A DNA stretch of 64,000 nt from Astragalus membranaceus (GCA_039519185.1 CM076848.1:187920628-187984627), one strand, 5' to 3'; counted from the stretch's first letter, positions 47,386 through 59,163 are shown. The notes: generated by a model not told the origin, from the letters alone. Made by a program: numbers and translations.

Positions 47386-47399
47386 TTTTTTTTGTAGTG

Positions 47400-47640
47400 T
47401 ATTGGCTTCTTATCTGGTGGCAACTCTGTCAACTCCCATGTTTTGTTCTTCTCAATAGCATATATCTCTTCATCCATGGCTTTTCTCCAGTTCTCGCATG
47501 ATGCTTCTTCGAAAGTAACTAGCTCACAATATGCAAACAAAGCAAAATTGATAATCTCCTCATCTGATGGGTCATTGTCATTACCCACAACAAGGAATTT
47601 GTGAGCAGCCACGATTACTTGATTTTGGAACCTTTGGATC
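47400..47640 (-). pseudogene. Copia RT, part 2 (upstream end)
   Basis: The minus-strand frame ENWRKAMDEEIYAIEKNKTW, then ELTELPPDKKPI, is the start of a Copia reverse transcriptase. It continues at 41460 once element B is removed. Upstream pol and gag are absent. The sequence changes abruptly near 47640. Confidence 0.88.
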
Positions 47641-47696
47641 CACCACCGTGAGTGAGAAGAGAGAGAGCAAATAAGCGCTCCCACTGTGGTCGCCAA

Positions 47697-47984
47697 TGTT
47701 CTGAACGGAACTCACTCAGAGAAAATCGTACCTCACGGTGGTGATGCTGAGATGGAAACTCGGGATCCGAGATGATATAGCTCCAATGTGAAGGGCGGGG
47801 AGGATGCCACCTGCCAACACTCCGACGCCCAAGTCAGTCCATAATAAAGATGGGGCATATGAGAGGAGTGGAAAAAGCTTACCCTATTTTAGAGTGTGGA
47901 GTGGTATATATAGTGGTGCGACTAGGCTTGCTTACAATTGGACTCCTAAGCCCATTATCTCTAGCCAAAGTTGGATCCGGAACA
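47697..47984 (-). repeat. LTR-like repeat, copy 2, with primer-site-like flank
   Basis: It is related to 7156-7414 and runs TGTTCTGAACGG to GATCCGGAACA. Read on the minus strand it is followed by TTGGCGACCACAGTGGGAGC, which looks like a primer-binding site and leader. It may therefore be the 5' LTR of an element whose body is deleted and fused to the Copia remnant. No TSD was found. Confidence 0.55.
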
Positions 47985-48486
47985 AGTTCGATCTGTAAGT
48001 ATACTAGTATTGAGAACTCGTGCAACACATAGGGATTGAATTATACTTTCTTTGGTACAATTTACAATTTATTGTGTTAATTAATAACCACTTTTTTAGT
48101 ATGCTATTAACTTCCACTTTGATCAAGTCAAAAACAAAATTTTAATAAAATAGAAATGTAATTGGTGGGGACGGGAGAAACTTATTGAATATGATGAAAT
48201 TTACAATTTATTGTGTTAATTAATTCAAAGGCCAGTCACATACACTTATTAGATTAATTGAGAAATTTGTATTGAATGTGTTTTAAATCTTGCAAACAAA
48301 CTTTACACTTTTGATTTGGTATTTTGTGTTTTATTGAATCTTATAGATAAATGTTTAAAGTAAATTTATATATATTAGTAAAAGATAGTTTGAGTAATTC
48401 GAAGGGAGATTGAAATCTACCATAACAGTAAGATTTACTCAAATCTACCATAAAGCGCTAGAAGACACTTTGATTAAAAAAAATTA
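47985..48486. other. AT-rich intergenic DNA, nothing recognised
   Basis: No coding frame or named repeat was found. A phrase TTACAATTTATTGTGTTAATTA occurs twice (48061 and 48210 areas), a small local duplication. Confidence 0.5.
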
Positions 48487-48756
48487 CACTATTTAATAGC
48501 GCTTCTTTTTAAAAGAGCTGTTAAAAATTATATGTTTTAGCGCTATTAGAGACACACAAAAATTAACCACACGCACCGTACAATAGCGGTTGTTAAAGAA
48601 AGCGCTATCAAACACCTAGATATAACAGCGCTTAGAAAGCGCTATAATCTAAGCGCTATAATAGGATTGAAAGCTACAATAACGGTAAGATTTATAGCGC
48701 ACTTAAGGACTATTATAGGTGCAAAAAAGCGCTAATAGGTGTTTGTTGGCATAGTG
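48487..48756. mobile_element. Short CACTA-like MITE with AGCGCT repeats
   Basis: It starts CACTATTTAATAGCGCTT and ends TAGTG; the inverted right end is CACTATGCCAACAAACACC, then TATTAGCGCTT. About nine AGCGCT or GCGCTA motifs occur within 270 bp. A matching 3-bp TSD was not seen. It is probably a deletion derivative of a CACTA family. Confidence 0.6.
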
Positions 48757-49059
48757 TACTCTATAGGGTAGAGGTGTCCATCTTTTGCTACCGAGGTAGG
48801 GGGATGGCCACTACTTCTGGTACGAGTAAGGGTTGCTTGCCATGTCCCTTCCTTTTCTCTTCTAGTCAGATGCGTCTTGGTTTGCGCATGGTCTGTACGG
48901 CTGTGCACGTAGTACAGATGTTCCTCGTAGTACTAATTGTGGTTCCCGGGTTGTCCATTGCGCTCCTCGGGTTTCCTACTTCTGTCATTGAGAGTCCTCC
49001 TCAGTCATGAGGCTCCCTTGCTCGACAGTCCGAACACGCCGGTACATCCACATTTAAGC

Positions 49060-49470
49060 TTGATTAGTCATGGAAATAATGTAACATTGATGGTGTGGCA
49101 AAAGGCTCCTTAGGGCCATCTGGTTGTGGTGGCATATTTAGAGATCGTAAGACATCTTCTCTTGGTTACATACATTTTGGGGGCTACTACTGCTATTGAG
49201 ATTGCTTTTGACAAGGGTTAACATGATTTTGTCTTGAATGTGATTGTCTAATGGTTGTGCTAGTTGTAAAATATCCTAATATTGTTTCTTGAAAAATTCT
49301 AAAAAGATGGCAAAATTGCGGCCTCAAAGCTTCGAGTATGAATTTTTGGATTACTCATACTTTTAGGGACCTCTATTCAAGGTTTGCTTTGGTGGGAAAC
49401 TATTCCGAATTTCAGTTGGGATGACTTTTTCCGTAATAGATGGGGTATTTCTTATTTTACAATTAGATAA
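49060..49470 (+). pseudogene. LINE RNase H fragment
   Basis: Frames give IDGVAKGSLGPSGCGGIFRD then, after shifts, a FFRNRWGISYF ending. Both are standard L1 RNase H and C-terminal motifs. It is heavily degraded. The segment 48757-49059 upstream may be further LINE DNA but is not recognisable. Confidence 0.6.
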
Positions 49471-49718
49471 TTGTTTTCTGGAACCTAGGCTATGTTAACC
49501 CGATATTTTTGTTTTGTGCATAGTAGTGTTAACAGTATGGACCTAAACTTGAAAGTAAAAATTTTATTGGGGATGAAAATGTGGTGAAATTATTTGAGAC
49601 AAAAAAACAAAATTCGTGAATTTTATAGAGACACAAAACACATCAATACTAATATAATAAACTTGGACAAAATAAACTTTTTCTAATTTTGCCATGTGTC
49701 CCAAAATTTGGACAAAAT

Positions 49719-50559
49719 TAGAGTTGGCAAAATGGGCCGAGCCCGCCGTGCTAGCCCGAAAAGACATAGGGCTTGGGCTTAAAAAATTGAGCCCATTTTT
49801 ATACCCGGGCTTTTTGGCCCTATCCATAAAAACCCGAGCCCGTGCCGGGCCGGCCCGATCGGGCCATGGGTAGCCCGCAAGTGCTATATGTCACGACATA
49901 ATTCCCTAAAGAATATCCTAAAGTGATTAATTTGACACTAAATATTTTATGTTTTCAATATATAAAACATAAACTACACGGTCCACTGTCCATGTATATT
50001 AAAAAGCACTCGCATGATGATCTATCTATATTCTAAAACATGTTTTTATTATGTACGCACCTAATATTAACAAGTTAACATGTAAGTACTTTTCTTGACA
50101 ATTTATCACATACGTACCTGTTATGTTTTTAATATTTACTTATAGTTATAACAAGTTGTTTGTTTTGTTTTTGTCATAAAAAAGTTGTTTGTTATGAATG
50201 TTGATTATCAATGTATATTGCAGTTTTGAATTAGGCAGCAAACATAAGTTGCAGCCACAGTTTAAGTTTTAATGTTTTCATTTTTTTTATTTTAAATTAC
50301 TCTATTCCTAAAATATAAATAATAAGCATATTTTTTATTTTATTTTTTATAAAAATAATTTTTTTAATTAATATTGCGTATAATGCGGGCTAGCCCGAAA
50401 AGCCCGTGGCCCGCATAGGGCCGGGCTTGGGCCACAAATGTTGGGCCCAGATTTTAATCCGGGCTTTATAGTTCAGCCCGCAAAAGCCCGAGCCCGGTAT
50501 GGGCCGGCCCGATATCTACGGGCCCAATATGGGTCGGATAGCCCGTTTTGCCAGCTCTA
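49719..50559. mobile_element. Non-autonomous hAT element with GGGC/GCCC-rich ends
   Basis: The inverted ends are TAGAGTTGGCAAAATGGGC and TAGAGCTGGCAAAACGGGC. A perfect 8-bp TSD, GACAAAAT, is at 49711-49718 and 50560-50567. The outer 150 bp on each side is packed with GGGCTTGGGC, GCCCG and CCGGCCCG palindromes. The AT-rich centre codes for nothing. Confidence 0.95.
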
Positions 50560-52007
50560 GACAAAATGGTAAATTACACACTAATTGCCCAAAAGTGGCA
50601 GTTTTTTTACCTTTTTTCTCTTTCTCTCATTTCTCTTTTTTTTTCTCATTTTCTCTTTCTCTCTATTTCTCACGCCTTTCCCTCTTCTTTTTCTCTCTCC
50701 CTCTTTCTCTTTTCATTCAACTAGCGTTTTGACCCGTGCGATGCACGGGGCCAATGCTCTAGTTAACACAAAAGTATCGAGATGCCAAAATTTGTCGTTT
50801 AAATTACAATATGAAATAAGCTTTGAAAAAATACAAAGAAATTAAAAAGACCTTTTGAAATGTACCTTAAAGTGAGATTTGAACACGTGTGTTAAGATTG
50901 GTATCTTGAGGAATTTTATGATTGATTGAACATGTGGAGCTTTAGACTGTCCAAATTAGTAAGCATAAAAAGAAACATGATTTTTTTAAGACAAAAAGTA
51001 ACAATTGATATAGGTGAAGGAATCTTCAGTATTTGATTGATATAAATATGAAGTATTTACAGAAAATAAAAGGCAACACAAACTAACATAGATATTGAAT
51101 AAAAACTAATAAGGAAGAGATATGTACAGACCACATACCCCAGATACAACAAAGAAAGTAAACAAACTACACCAAACCTTGAATACATACACTAAAGAAA
51201 TAGGTGACTAAAACACTAAGAAAGTAGCTGAAACATTCTAAGCCAATAAAAAAATACATGATAAATCCTTTATGAAGAGCAATGTAAATTCATCCAAAAT
51301 AAAGTGAGATCACTAAAAGGACCAAGAAAAGGAGGAGCACTCAAGCTGAAGTTGAGAGTTCAGTAGCTATCTTTCCGAACACTCAAACAACTCTGTTGTC
51401 CTTGAAGAAGGCAAATGCTGGAAGAAAGACGGTGAATAAATACAAATGAGGAAACCATGAATACAAAATAAATAATAAATGGAATAAAAAAATAAAAAAA
51501 ATTATTTACCAACAATCGTCTTGAGTCAATGGTTTGACCAAAAAACACTAAAAACAGAAGGAGGTGAGGGAACTAAAATTTTACCATAAGGAGGAGATAT
51601 ATATTTGGCATCAGTCCTTTGGGGAGGAGGATACACTTGAGGAGGAGGACATTCAAGCTGAGGTAAAGAACTGGGTAGTTATCCTTTTATCACCTAATAA
51701 AGGAGCGAAATCCATCTATTATAGATAGGAAAACAATAACTAATCAAAGAGCAAAATGGATCACAATAAACCAGCAATAGCTTCCAAAACAATAAGAAGA
51801 CTCACAGTGCAGACATCAGACCTCATCAATTTCTCTGCAAATAATGGGAGTCTTATTCAATTTGAATAAGAATTCAATTTGAATAAGAAGTAATATTATT
51901 TTTTCTTTTAATATGTGTAAACAATTAAACATAAATTGAGTAGTGAAAATAAACATGATTTTGGAATGAACTGAAAAGGGAAGAAAAGAGAGTCAGCATT
52001 CAGGCAT

Positions 52008-52250
52008 GAACGATCACTGGCTCCTTCGGCTTCTTTTTTCTGAAGTGACGAAAACAGTGGCACGAAACTGATGCTGTCCAACGACACCAGAGCTTTCCAA
52101 CCTGAATCCGAGCGGCCAGCCATTTGGATGTCGGAGCAAGCAACATGCATGATGGTGTTGACTTGCTCCACCACAAAACTGCGGAGGGCAACCGTTGAGG
52201 CGTTGGCCTCGCCGCAGAGCCTCCAGGACTCTGTCTTCAGACGTGTACCA
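52008..52250 (-). pseudogene. Exon-like fragment of unknown origin in the Helitron
   Basis: The open minus-strand frame (SWRLCGEANASTVALRSF, VVEQVNTIMHVACSD) has higher GC than its surroundings and a coding-like composition. I do not recognise the protein. It may be another captured exon. Confidence 0.35.
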
Positions 52251-52908
52251 CAGTACAGGAAGACAAATACTGGTCTAGACTGACCAAATAGATACCTTTA
52301 GGAAGGAAAGTCCAAACTGAAAGTCTTTTTTCAATCCTCTTGACAATATCATCCTAGAACATAACAATATTGAACATTATGATAACAATGTTCAAAACAC
52401 CATGTCTATAATAGTAATAAACTCTATAAACTCAAGCAGCAAGATTAAATCTGTTACAGAGCAACAAAAACATGTAATGAATTAATTTGCAAATAATCCC
52501 CCTCCCCCACCAAAAAAAATCATGAGCAAACCTGTAAATTATTTGTGGAACATCTGCATGACCAAGGCCAAGATTTGCCTTATGTAGCATGTGATCTCCT
52601 CACCTACAGTGCAGTAGGAATAGATGATGCCATATACTATTTGTAGTTCCTTTATCATCCATTGACTTTAACTATTTTCTCCAAAGTTTTGTGTTTGCCA
52701 ATTTAGATAGTAGCTAGGCCTCGAATATATCTGAGCTGAATGCATATTGGAGCTGAGTATAAAAGTAAGAACCTTATAAATTAAGGACGGATATTCTGCC
52801 ATTTCTTGGATTTTCAAATTTGCACCCATGCCATGCTTTTTGGACATATTCAATTCAAGCAACTAATTGTCATATGAGTCGCTAAGAATTGTTCTATTCA
52901 GGTTGTCA

Positions 52909-52945
52909 CTAAGGAGTGTTACTCGTGCTCTGCACGGGGGCAAAA
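52909..52945 (-). other. Internal Helitron-like 3' hairpin
   Basis: On the minus strand CCCCGTGCAGAGCACGAGT is followed by AACACTCCTTAGT. It resembles the end at 50721 but lacks a clean CTAG. It may mark an older Helitron end nested in, or fused to, the larger one. Confidence 0.4.
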
Positions 52946-53421
52946 GCCCTAAATATGAAGCATAAAAAAACAGAAATTGTAAAGACCATGTTCCATAGAA
53001 ATAAAAGTTCTAATACAAAAGGTCTAAATACCACAATCCAAGAGTTAAGATGGAGAAAATTAAACAAAACAAATATAAAAGGCCTAGAAGGCAAAGAAAG
53101 AGCAACCATGCTACAAAACAAAGGCATTACATAATAATAGAATGAGTAGCAGTTTCTCCAACAGCCTCAAGATGAGAAGAGTTAGCTCTATATAAGGAGC
53201 ATTGTGGTCATCAACAAAAATATATTAAAGCTTAGAAAGGTAACTTATCAAAATAGTCCCTATGAAAGCTTTTGGGGTCCTTAATGAGCTTCTGTTAAAT
53301 AAATGAAAAAAAAGGTTAGAGAACATAAGAGCAATTTTAGTTTAAAGTAGAATAAGGAAAAAATACCAATTCATGATTGGAGTGAAAAAACATATCCTTA
53401 TCATAGTCAACCAACAGACAT

Positions 53422-53807
53422 TCAGTTAGATACTTCATTTGTAGTGTCATATATGTAGAGTTGTGCAAATCTGGGCTGATGGTTTGGAAGTGGGAGCAAA
53501 CTACCAATCTGGTGGTAGTTCTCACCACTGAGAATAAAAACAGGAGGAGCAGTTCCATTGTTAATTTCTGTGTGTGGTTTGCCTCCCATAGAAGTAAAAG
53601 CAAACATATTATTGAAGGACCGTATGTTTGTCAAAAAGTATCTACTCCTGGCATCATTTTTATGAAAAAGATCATATAGAGTTTGAGGAGGTCTTTTATA
53701 AAGAGGTAATAGGACTCTGCCTTGTCTACAACACGAAGAGAATTTTGGAAAATGGGCATTGAATCTCTTCTGAGTCCGCTCTTTATCCCAATATTCAGAA
53801 TTTGGAA
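53422..53807 (-). pseudogene. Helitron Rep/helicase N-terminal exon, truncated
   Basis: After an AG acceptor at 53808 the frame reads EYWDKERTQKRFN, FSSCCRQGRVLLP, FNNMFAFTSMGGK, FILSGENYHQIGSLLP and FAQLYIYDT. This is the conserved block before and within the helitron-like N domain of plant RepHel proteins. It stops at 53422. The Rep HUH motif and helicase motifs are absent downstream. Weak exon-like frames lie upstream at 53940-54290. Confidence 0.88.
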
Positions 53808-54939
53808 CTGAAAGACACGAAGACAGAAGCTCTATAATTATGTAAGATGAGATAACTTCGAATTATAAGAGACATTAAAATAGAAGCTCCATAATTATGA
53901 AAGACATTAAAATAGAAGCTCTACACAAATATATAAAATTACCTGTTATGCAGTCAATGAAAGAAGTGTTTGGTGGAGAATCACAAGTCGTGCATTGAAG
54001 GTTGGTAAGATGGATAGGATCAACAACTACACGGGTTCCATCCACTCCATCCACAACAGCTTGATCAGCTAACAATATATATGTAAGAGAAAGATGAAAC
54101 AAATCAGAAAATGGACTTCAAAAATATATGCAAGTAGGGCCTAAAAACATGAATCAAGTACTTTATCATTAATGTAAGTTACCTGTTGTGGAAGGAATCA
54201 AACCAGTGTTGACTGGAGTATTAGGAATTGTACTCATAGAACTGCTAGGGTTGATAAAATCAAGAACTGAATGTGCTACACTCACTACATTAAAAGTAGA
54301 ATCATTAGCTCATAAGATGGATTATATGCAATGCAACATTAAGAAATTTGATATGGACTATTTGTTAAAGAGTAAATATCAGACGGTTTGATCATAATAC
54401 TCATGTTGCAATCAACCTACAGATGCAAATATTTCTTTGCTTTTAAAGTCTCTTATTTTTTTATAAGCACTATAAAATTTACACATCGTAGTTGTAATTG
54501 GCCTGTCTCTAAGATGCCAAAATTTATAAATTTGTAGGTAGTGAGCCAGAAGAGTGTAAACATATGGCAACACAGGTTGACCAAAAGGTGTGAGGAAAAT
54601 AAGAGGTTGGAGTATAAGTAATACTTTCTCAACATACCACACAAAAGCAATCAAGACATAAAATTGAAAAACTCAAATAAACCTTTATGTACAATGGGAG
54701 AAAGCATAGATAAAGAATTCATTAAAATGACATGTTGTAGACTAAAATATTAGAAGCATATTTTGATCATCACTGACAACAAAAGAGAAATCAGAAAATC
54801 AATTTATCATTATTAACAAACAAATGAACAACAAATAGCAAGAAAAACATCATTAATTTTGAGGAAGGAATCGTGCAAACACATTGATCATATGACCTAG
54901 AATAATCCTCTGGAGAAAAACTTTCAAAGCAAGCAGAAC

Positions 54940-55010
54940 TATCAATCTCATACCTAAAGGCTTATCCCAGTTCACCTTCTCATGCAGTAGGCGTGCAACA
55001 GCAGCTAAAA
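54940..55010 (-). other. Exon-like fragment in the Helitron
   Basis: The minus-strand frame RDILAAVARLLHEKVNWDKP is bounded by a donor-like GTATGA. The source is unknown. Confidence 0.3.
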
Positions 55011-55569
55011 TATCCCTCTCAAAATAAGTGTTTGTTAACCAACTAATTGAGGGAAACTGAAAAATTAATAATAAGACAATAATATAGATATGTTCTGTAA
55101 TACATATGCATGCATGGGAAGAAGCAGTTTTATTTAGCTTAAGGCACCTAGATGGGGGACCAAGGGCACTAAACGGTAAGCAAAGAAAAGCAACATTTTT
55201 TACTTCCCCATTCCTTCAACAAAGGAAAATAACAAAACCAATTTATAAGAACTGATTCAGTTTAGAAATACCCCTTAGGGGAAGGGACCATATATATGTT
55301 TGCACAAAGATCGGGCGGGAAACTTTAAAGTGAGCCGTAGAATAAGCAAATCTCAATTGGAAACCCCTTAAGTCCATACACTTTTTATTTGGCTTTACCA
55401 AATCCTTTCCTGCAATTAGAGAACTCACCACCTCCTGCATTAACATCTTTAGCTCATTAGTTTTGATAATCTCGAGTTTTGGAAAAGAGTTCATCACACT
55501 CAGAAACAAATCACTTCCTTAAGGTAACAAATGTGAAGACAAACACAGTTTCGGACAAGAAAAATTTAC

Positions 55570-56010
55570 CTCACCGGCATTAGTAAGATAACCACACATG
55601 GCAGCGAATTCCTTTCTATAGATATGCATCAATAAATCCACAGCCCCCTAAGAAAGTAAAAAAAATATCAAAGAGAACAACATCTGCCATAAAGGAGAAA
55701 GAGAAGTATCTGGCTAAAAGGGAATAACTTAAGCTTGTTAAGGTCATACAACTAAAGAATAAATACCAATACATACTATCAAAAAACAGATAAAATTGGG
55801 CATACTTTGTGTTTCAAGCTATACAACTCAGTTTAACGTGATGTCCGTCAGATGCATACCTCTTGTATCTCCAATGTTGGCATGTGTGGAAGAAAGTCAT
55901 TGCCAACAAAGAAGCACAGAAAACACAAAATCATCTACTATCCTTCAAAGCCAATCTTAAAAGGAGGGTTTGTAAGCTCCGATTCACATTGCAACCAGAT
56001 GTTAAGAAAC
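55570..56010 (-). pseudogene. Captured 5'-3' exoribonuclease (XRN) gene fragment
   Basis: Exon 55860-56010 reads FLNIWLQCESELTNPPFKIG, then after a one-base slip CFFVGNDFLPHMPTLEIQE. This is the conserved XRN core containing the GNDFLPH signature. Exon 55570-55647 (26 codons) reads GAVDLLMHIYRKEF, then a GYLTNAGE end. GT-AG borders and the 212-bp intron are kept, so genomic DNA rather than mRNA was copied. Small frame slips near 55930 and a Gly-to-Cys change before GYLT show decay. The rest of the enzyme is missing. Confidence 0.85.
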
Positions 56011-58261
56011 TGTGAATGCAAAGAATTAGTTTGTGATGAAAAATCAACAGAAAAGAAAAGTTAAGATAAAGCACACACTAAGAAAGATTTATCTACTATA
56101 ATGATAAAGCACACACTAAGAAAGATTTATCTACTGTAAGGATAGATTTTTAAGAACAACAATGCTTGCATTTGTTATATAAGCAGAACCCCCAATTAAT
56201 TTCCACCTTGAGCCACAATCACATAAGCAAAAGAGGAAAAAATAATACCAGAAAACAATGAGTAATTTGTCACCACAAAATCATATCTTCAACCTCCATT
56301 CCCCCTAGAATCTGCAAACAAACAAATAACTTCAAAAAAAGGTAGGAGAAACAAAATATAATCAGGAGATATAGAAATAAGGAAAGAAACCTGCATCACA
56401 GTTCTTGGATCAAAGAGCAGTGGGATAATAAAATTAACAATACCAATCAAGTAAGATTTTTATAGAAAATTATAAATCCTCAACAGAGTAAAAATTGACT
56501 ATAAAATTGTTAGCTGCCAAGTATCAGGTACCTAGTAACATTATCTGTTTTACAACAATGAAACAACAAAAGGATCAAAACCACAATCACTTACACCAGC
56601 GTATGAGTCCAGAAAGAAAAAGCCAAAAAACAATTACCAACATGCTGCAATCACTGTGAAGGAGAATCAGTTGATGTGGAGAAGAAATCCAAGAAAAACC
56701 ATCACAAGGCCTTCTCAATCAGGCATCTGTCTCCGACGCCAGCGTGAAGATTCAGATCAGCGGCACCAGGTAGTGGATCAGAGACACAAGGATTCAGAGC
56801 ATACGGAAGATTAGATCAGAATTCGTTCAAAAACACCACAAGATACAGAGCAGCGGGGTGAGGATTCGGTGCAAGTGTGCCCATGTAGTGCAGCGGTGAA
56901 GGATCAGTGCATCAGCGACGAAATTTTAGTGCGGGACGGCAAAAGGTGAACGATGGTTCAGCGCAATCCAGTCAGTGTGCGGCGGCGAAGGTTTAAAAAA
57001 TGTCATGGTTCTCTTTCTCTTCTGTGTCCTTCGCTCCTTTCCCATCTCCCGTTTCTCCCTTCGTCTCCTTGTCCCTAATGACCAGTGTTTTGAGTGTACC
57101 AAGTTATTTGATGTGTGGAAAGCTTTGTGTGTCTGACAGTGCCGAATTAGCAGCCAATCGAAAGTGATTTCTTCCTGCAATGAACCGAGGAATGATGTAC
57201 CTACATACCGTGTGTGACAGGCACTGTGGGCTTCAGAAGAGAGAAGGCAGAAGAAAGAGAAGAGAAGAGAAGAAAAGTAGTCAAAGAACAGTGAGAGAAG
57301 GAAGAAGAAGCAAACACATGGCCAAATGAAACTGTTGACACACGTGAAGCTAGAAGAAGAAACACACGTGGCTGCAGAAAACTTAGACAAAATCTTTCTG
57401 ACTGTTTCCATTACTTGGCTGCTGAGAACAAACCTGTTCACCATACAATGGCTGCCAACACGAACCATGGCAGCCAACGAATCCCACATGTCGGCGCGAC
57501 ACTGGTTAGAAATTGGCGGGGTTTGGCGGGAAAAAATGGCGGGAAACTGATGTGGCATCCTAGGTGGAGAAGACCACAAGATGTAAATGTAGAGATGTCA
57601 ACTCTCTCATCTCTCGTTTTCTCATTTTGTTTGTTTTTTATTATTACTTTTTTCTCTCTTTCTCTTTTCCTATTTCTTTTACTTAAAAATTTTACTTCAC
57701 AATTCTCAATTTTTATTTTTATTTAAAAATTTTACTTCACTTTCAATTCTCAATTTTTATGATCATTTTTATTCTTTTACTTTCAAATGCATAAAAATTA
57801 TTCTCAAACTAATTATTATTTTTACCTTTAAATATGTTTTTTTTTCTTTTCGGTTGAGCGACAATGAAGAGCGGCAATAGGGAGTGGCAACGAAAGCGTC
57901 AACAAGAGCGGCAATGAGAGAGTGCAACAGGAGCGAGAACACGTGGGAAAATAATATGCTCAAAATACTAAAACAAATCAATTTAACCACTAACAATTGT
58001 CAAAAAAATTTAACCACTCTCAAAATTTTCAAAATAACATTTTTAAAATAATTAAATAATTTAATTAAAATGATTAAATTAATATTAAAAGATCTAGAAT
58101 TTACTATTTACTATAATCTACTAAAACTACTAAAACCAATCAATTTGATCACTGACAATTGACAAAAAAAATTAACGAATATCAAAAATTCCAAACTAAC
58201 TTTTTTTAAAAAAATCATAATTTAATTAAAATGATTAAATTAATATTAAATGGTCTACAAT

Positions 58262-58395
58262 AAAATATAAATAAGAGGCAACAGGAGCGGCAACAAGAAC
58301 GACAACGGGAGCTTCGACAAAAGCGGCAACGGGAGCGGCAACGAGAAGCGGCAACTGGAGCGGCAACGGGAGCGGAAACAGGAGCGACAACAGGG
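58262..58395. repeat. 12-bp minisatellite GCGGCAACGGGA
   Basis: About ten imperfect copies of GCGGCAACGGGA are present. A looser group of the same words lies at 57860-57945. The encoded VAAP-type frame on the minus strand is a by-product. Confidence 0.8.
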
Positions 58396-58579
58396 GTGCA
58401 TATCTTATATTAAATTTCATTTTCTTCTGAGAAAAAGATGATGACTCTTTTTAAACTTTTTGCAACACGAGTTTTTTATGCAAGTTGAAATGTAGCATTT
58501 TTATCGGGTTTTTCCTTTTTCTTTTATTAAATTTTACAATTTTTAAATTATTTATAAGTTCATAGCAAATTATAACAAA

Positions 58580-58620
58580 TACAGTGTCACTCATGTGGAT
58601 ACACGGGTAAAATACTAGTT
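58580..58620 (+). other. Possible Helitron 3' end on the plus strand
   Basis: CATGTGGATACACGGG is followed by TAAAATACTAGT. It is a degenerate hairpin plus CTAG and T flank, in the opposite orientation to 50721. The 5' partner was not found. Confidence 0.35.
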
Positions 58621-58889
58621 TATCTCCTAAATCATTTAACAACAAAATCATTTTTATAATATGTAACAAACTGGCCCAAAAACTGAAAATAGATATTTAG
58701 GAAAGTTGAGCTCCCACGCTTTATGGAATCAAATTCACCAATAGAGTAATTTTAAAAATAAAAAAAACCAATAGAGTAATTGACATTATACTTGTGACAT
58801 TTGCATCCGTTCTTTTAAAAATTTGTCAATCATTTTAATTTTACTTATACATAAAAAAGGCTAAAACAATAAAGTAAATCTCAATAATA

Positions 58890-59077
58890 TGACCGTTGTT
58901 CCTTTCTTCTCATTATTATTCCTCAAGTATATTCAAAATATGACCGTTACGTGCTACTAACCGGCCAAATATGACCGTTACGTGCTACTAACCGGCCAAA
59001 TATGACCGTTGTCTATTCTCCGAAAATATGACCGTTGTTTATCTCAAGTTCATAATAAATATATAAATATGACCGTT
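58890..59077 (+). promoter_or_regulatory. Cluster of six TGACCGTT motifs with a 31-bp tandem repeat
   Basis: TGACCGTT occurs at 58890, 58941, 58972, 59003, 59029 and 59070. Two perfect 31-bp units (58936-58966 and 58967-58997) carry two of them. The reverse complement AACGGTCA contains the AACGGYYA part of the mitosis-specific MYB3R element, but the 5' part of that consensus is not met. A TATA-like ATATAAATA follows at 59061. Confidence 0.5.
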
Positions 59078-59163
59078 CTTCGTTTCTTCTCATTATTCCT
59101 CATACGCTCTTCCCCAACAACCCCTTTCTCCCGAATTCTTCCTTCATCAAAACCCTCTGGCGG

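Larger units (their letters stand above)
41461..47399 (+). mobile_element. CACTA (En/Spm-like) transposon B
   Basis: It begins CACTACAAAAAATGTTG and ends TTTTTGTAGTG. The TSD TAT (41458-41460 and 47400-47402) is perfect. Excising it rejoins the Copia RT frame (DKKPI with GVKW). Arrays of GCGACGG and GCGAGGG lie inside both ends. Gene 1 has lost the TNP2 core and has a stop. Gene 2 is intact across five exons. Confidence 0.97.
50721..57595 (-). mobile_element. Helitron with captured gene fragments
   Basis: On the minus strand the 5' end is TCTCTACATTTACATC at 57595. The 3' end has a hairpin CCCGTGCATCGCACGGG, then CAAAACGCTAG ending at 50721. The flanking bases are A and T, the expected Helitron target, with no duplication. 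The 6.9 kb interior has a broken Rep/helicase exon, two spliced exons of an XRN exonuclease gene and other exon-like pieces. It cannot encode its own transposase. Confidence 0.8.

Noticed and set aside
48774..49010. 78-codon plus-strand ORF upstream of the LINE fragment
   Set aside because: No match to LINE motifs in this frame; probably chance.
56926..57579. 217-codon minus-strand ORF near the Helitron 5' end
   Set aside because: CT-rich and phenylalanine-rich by composition; no domain, and it overlaps the non-coding Helitron leader.
58235..58420. Minus-strand ORF of VAAP repeats
   Set aside because: By-product of the 12-bp minisatellite.
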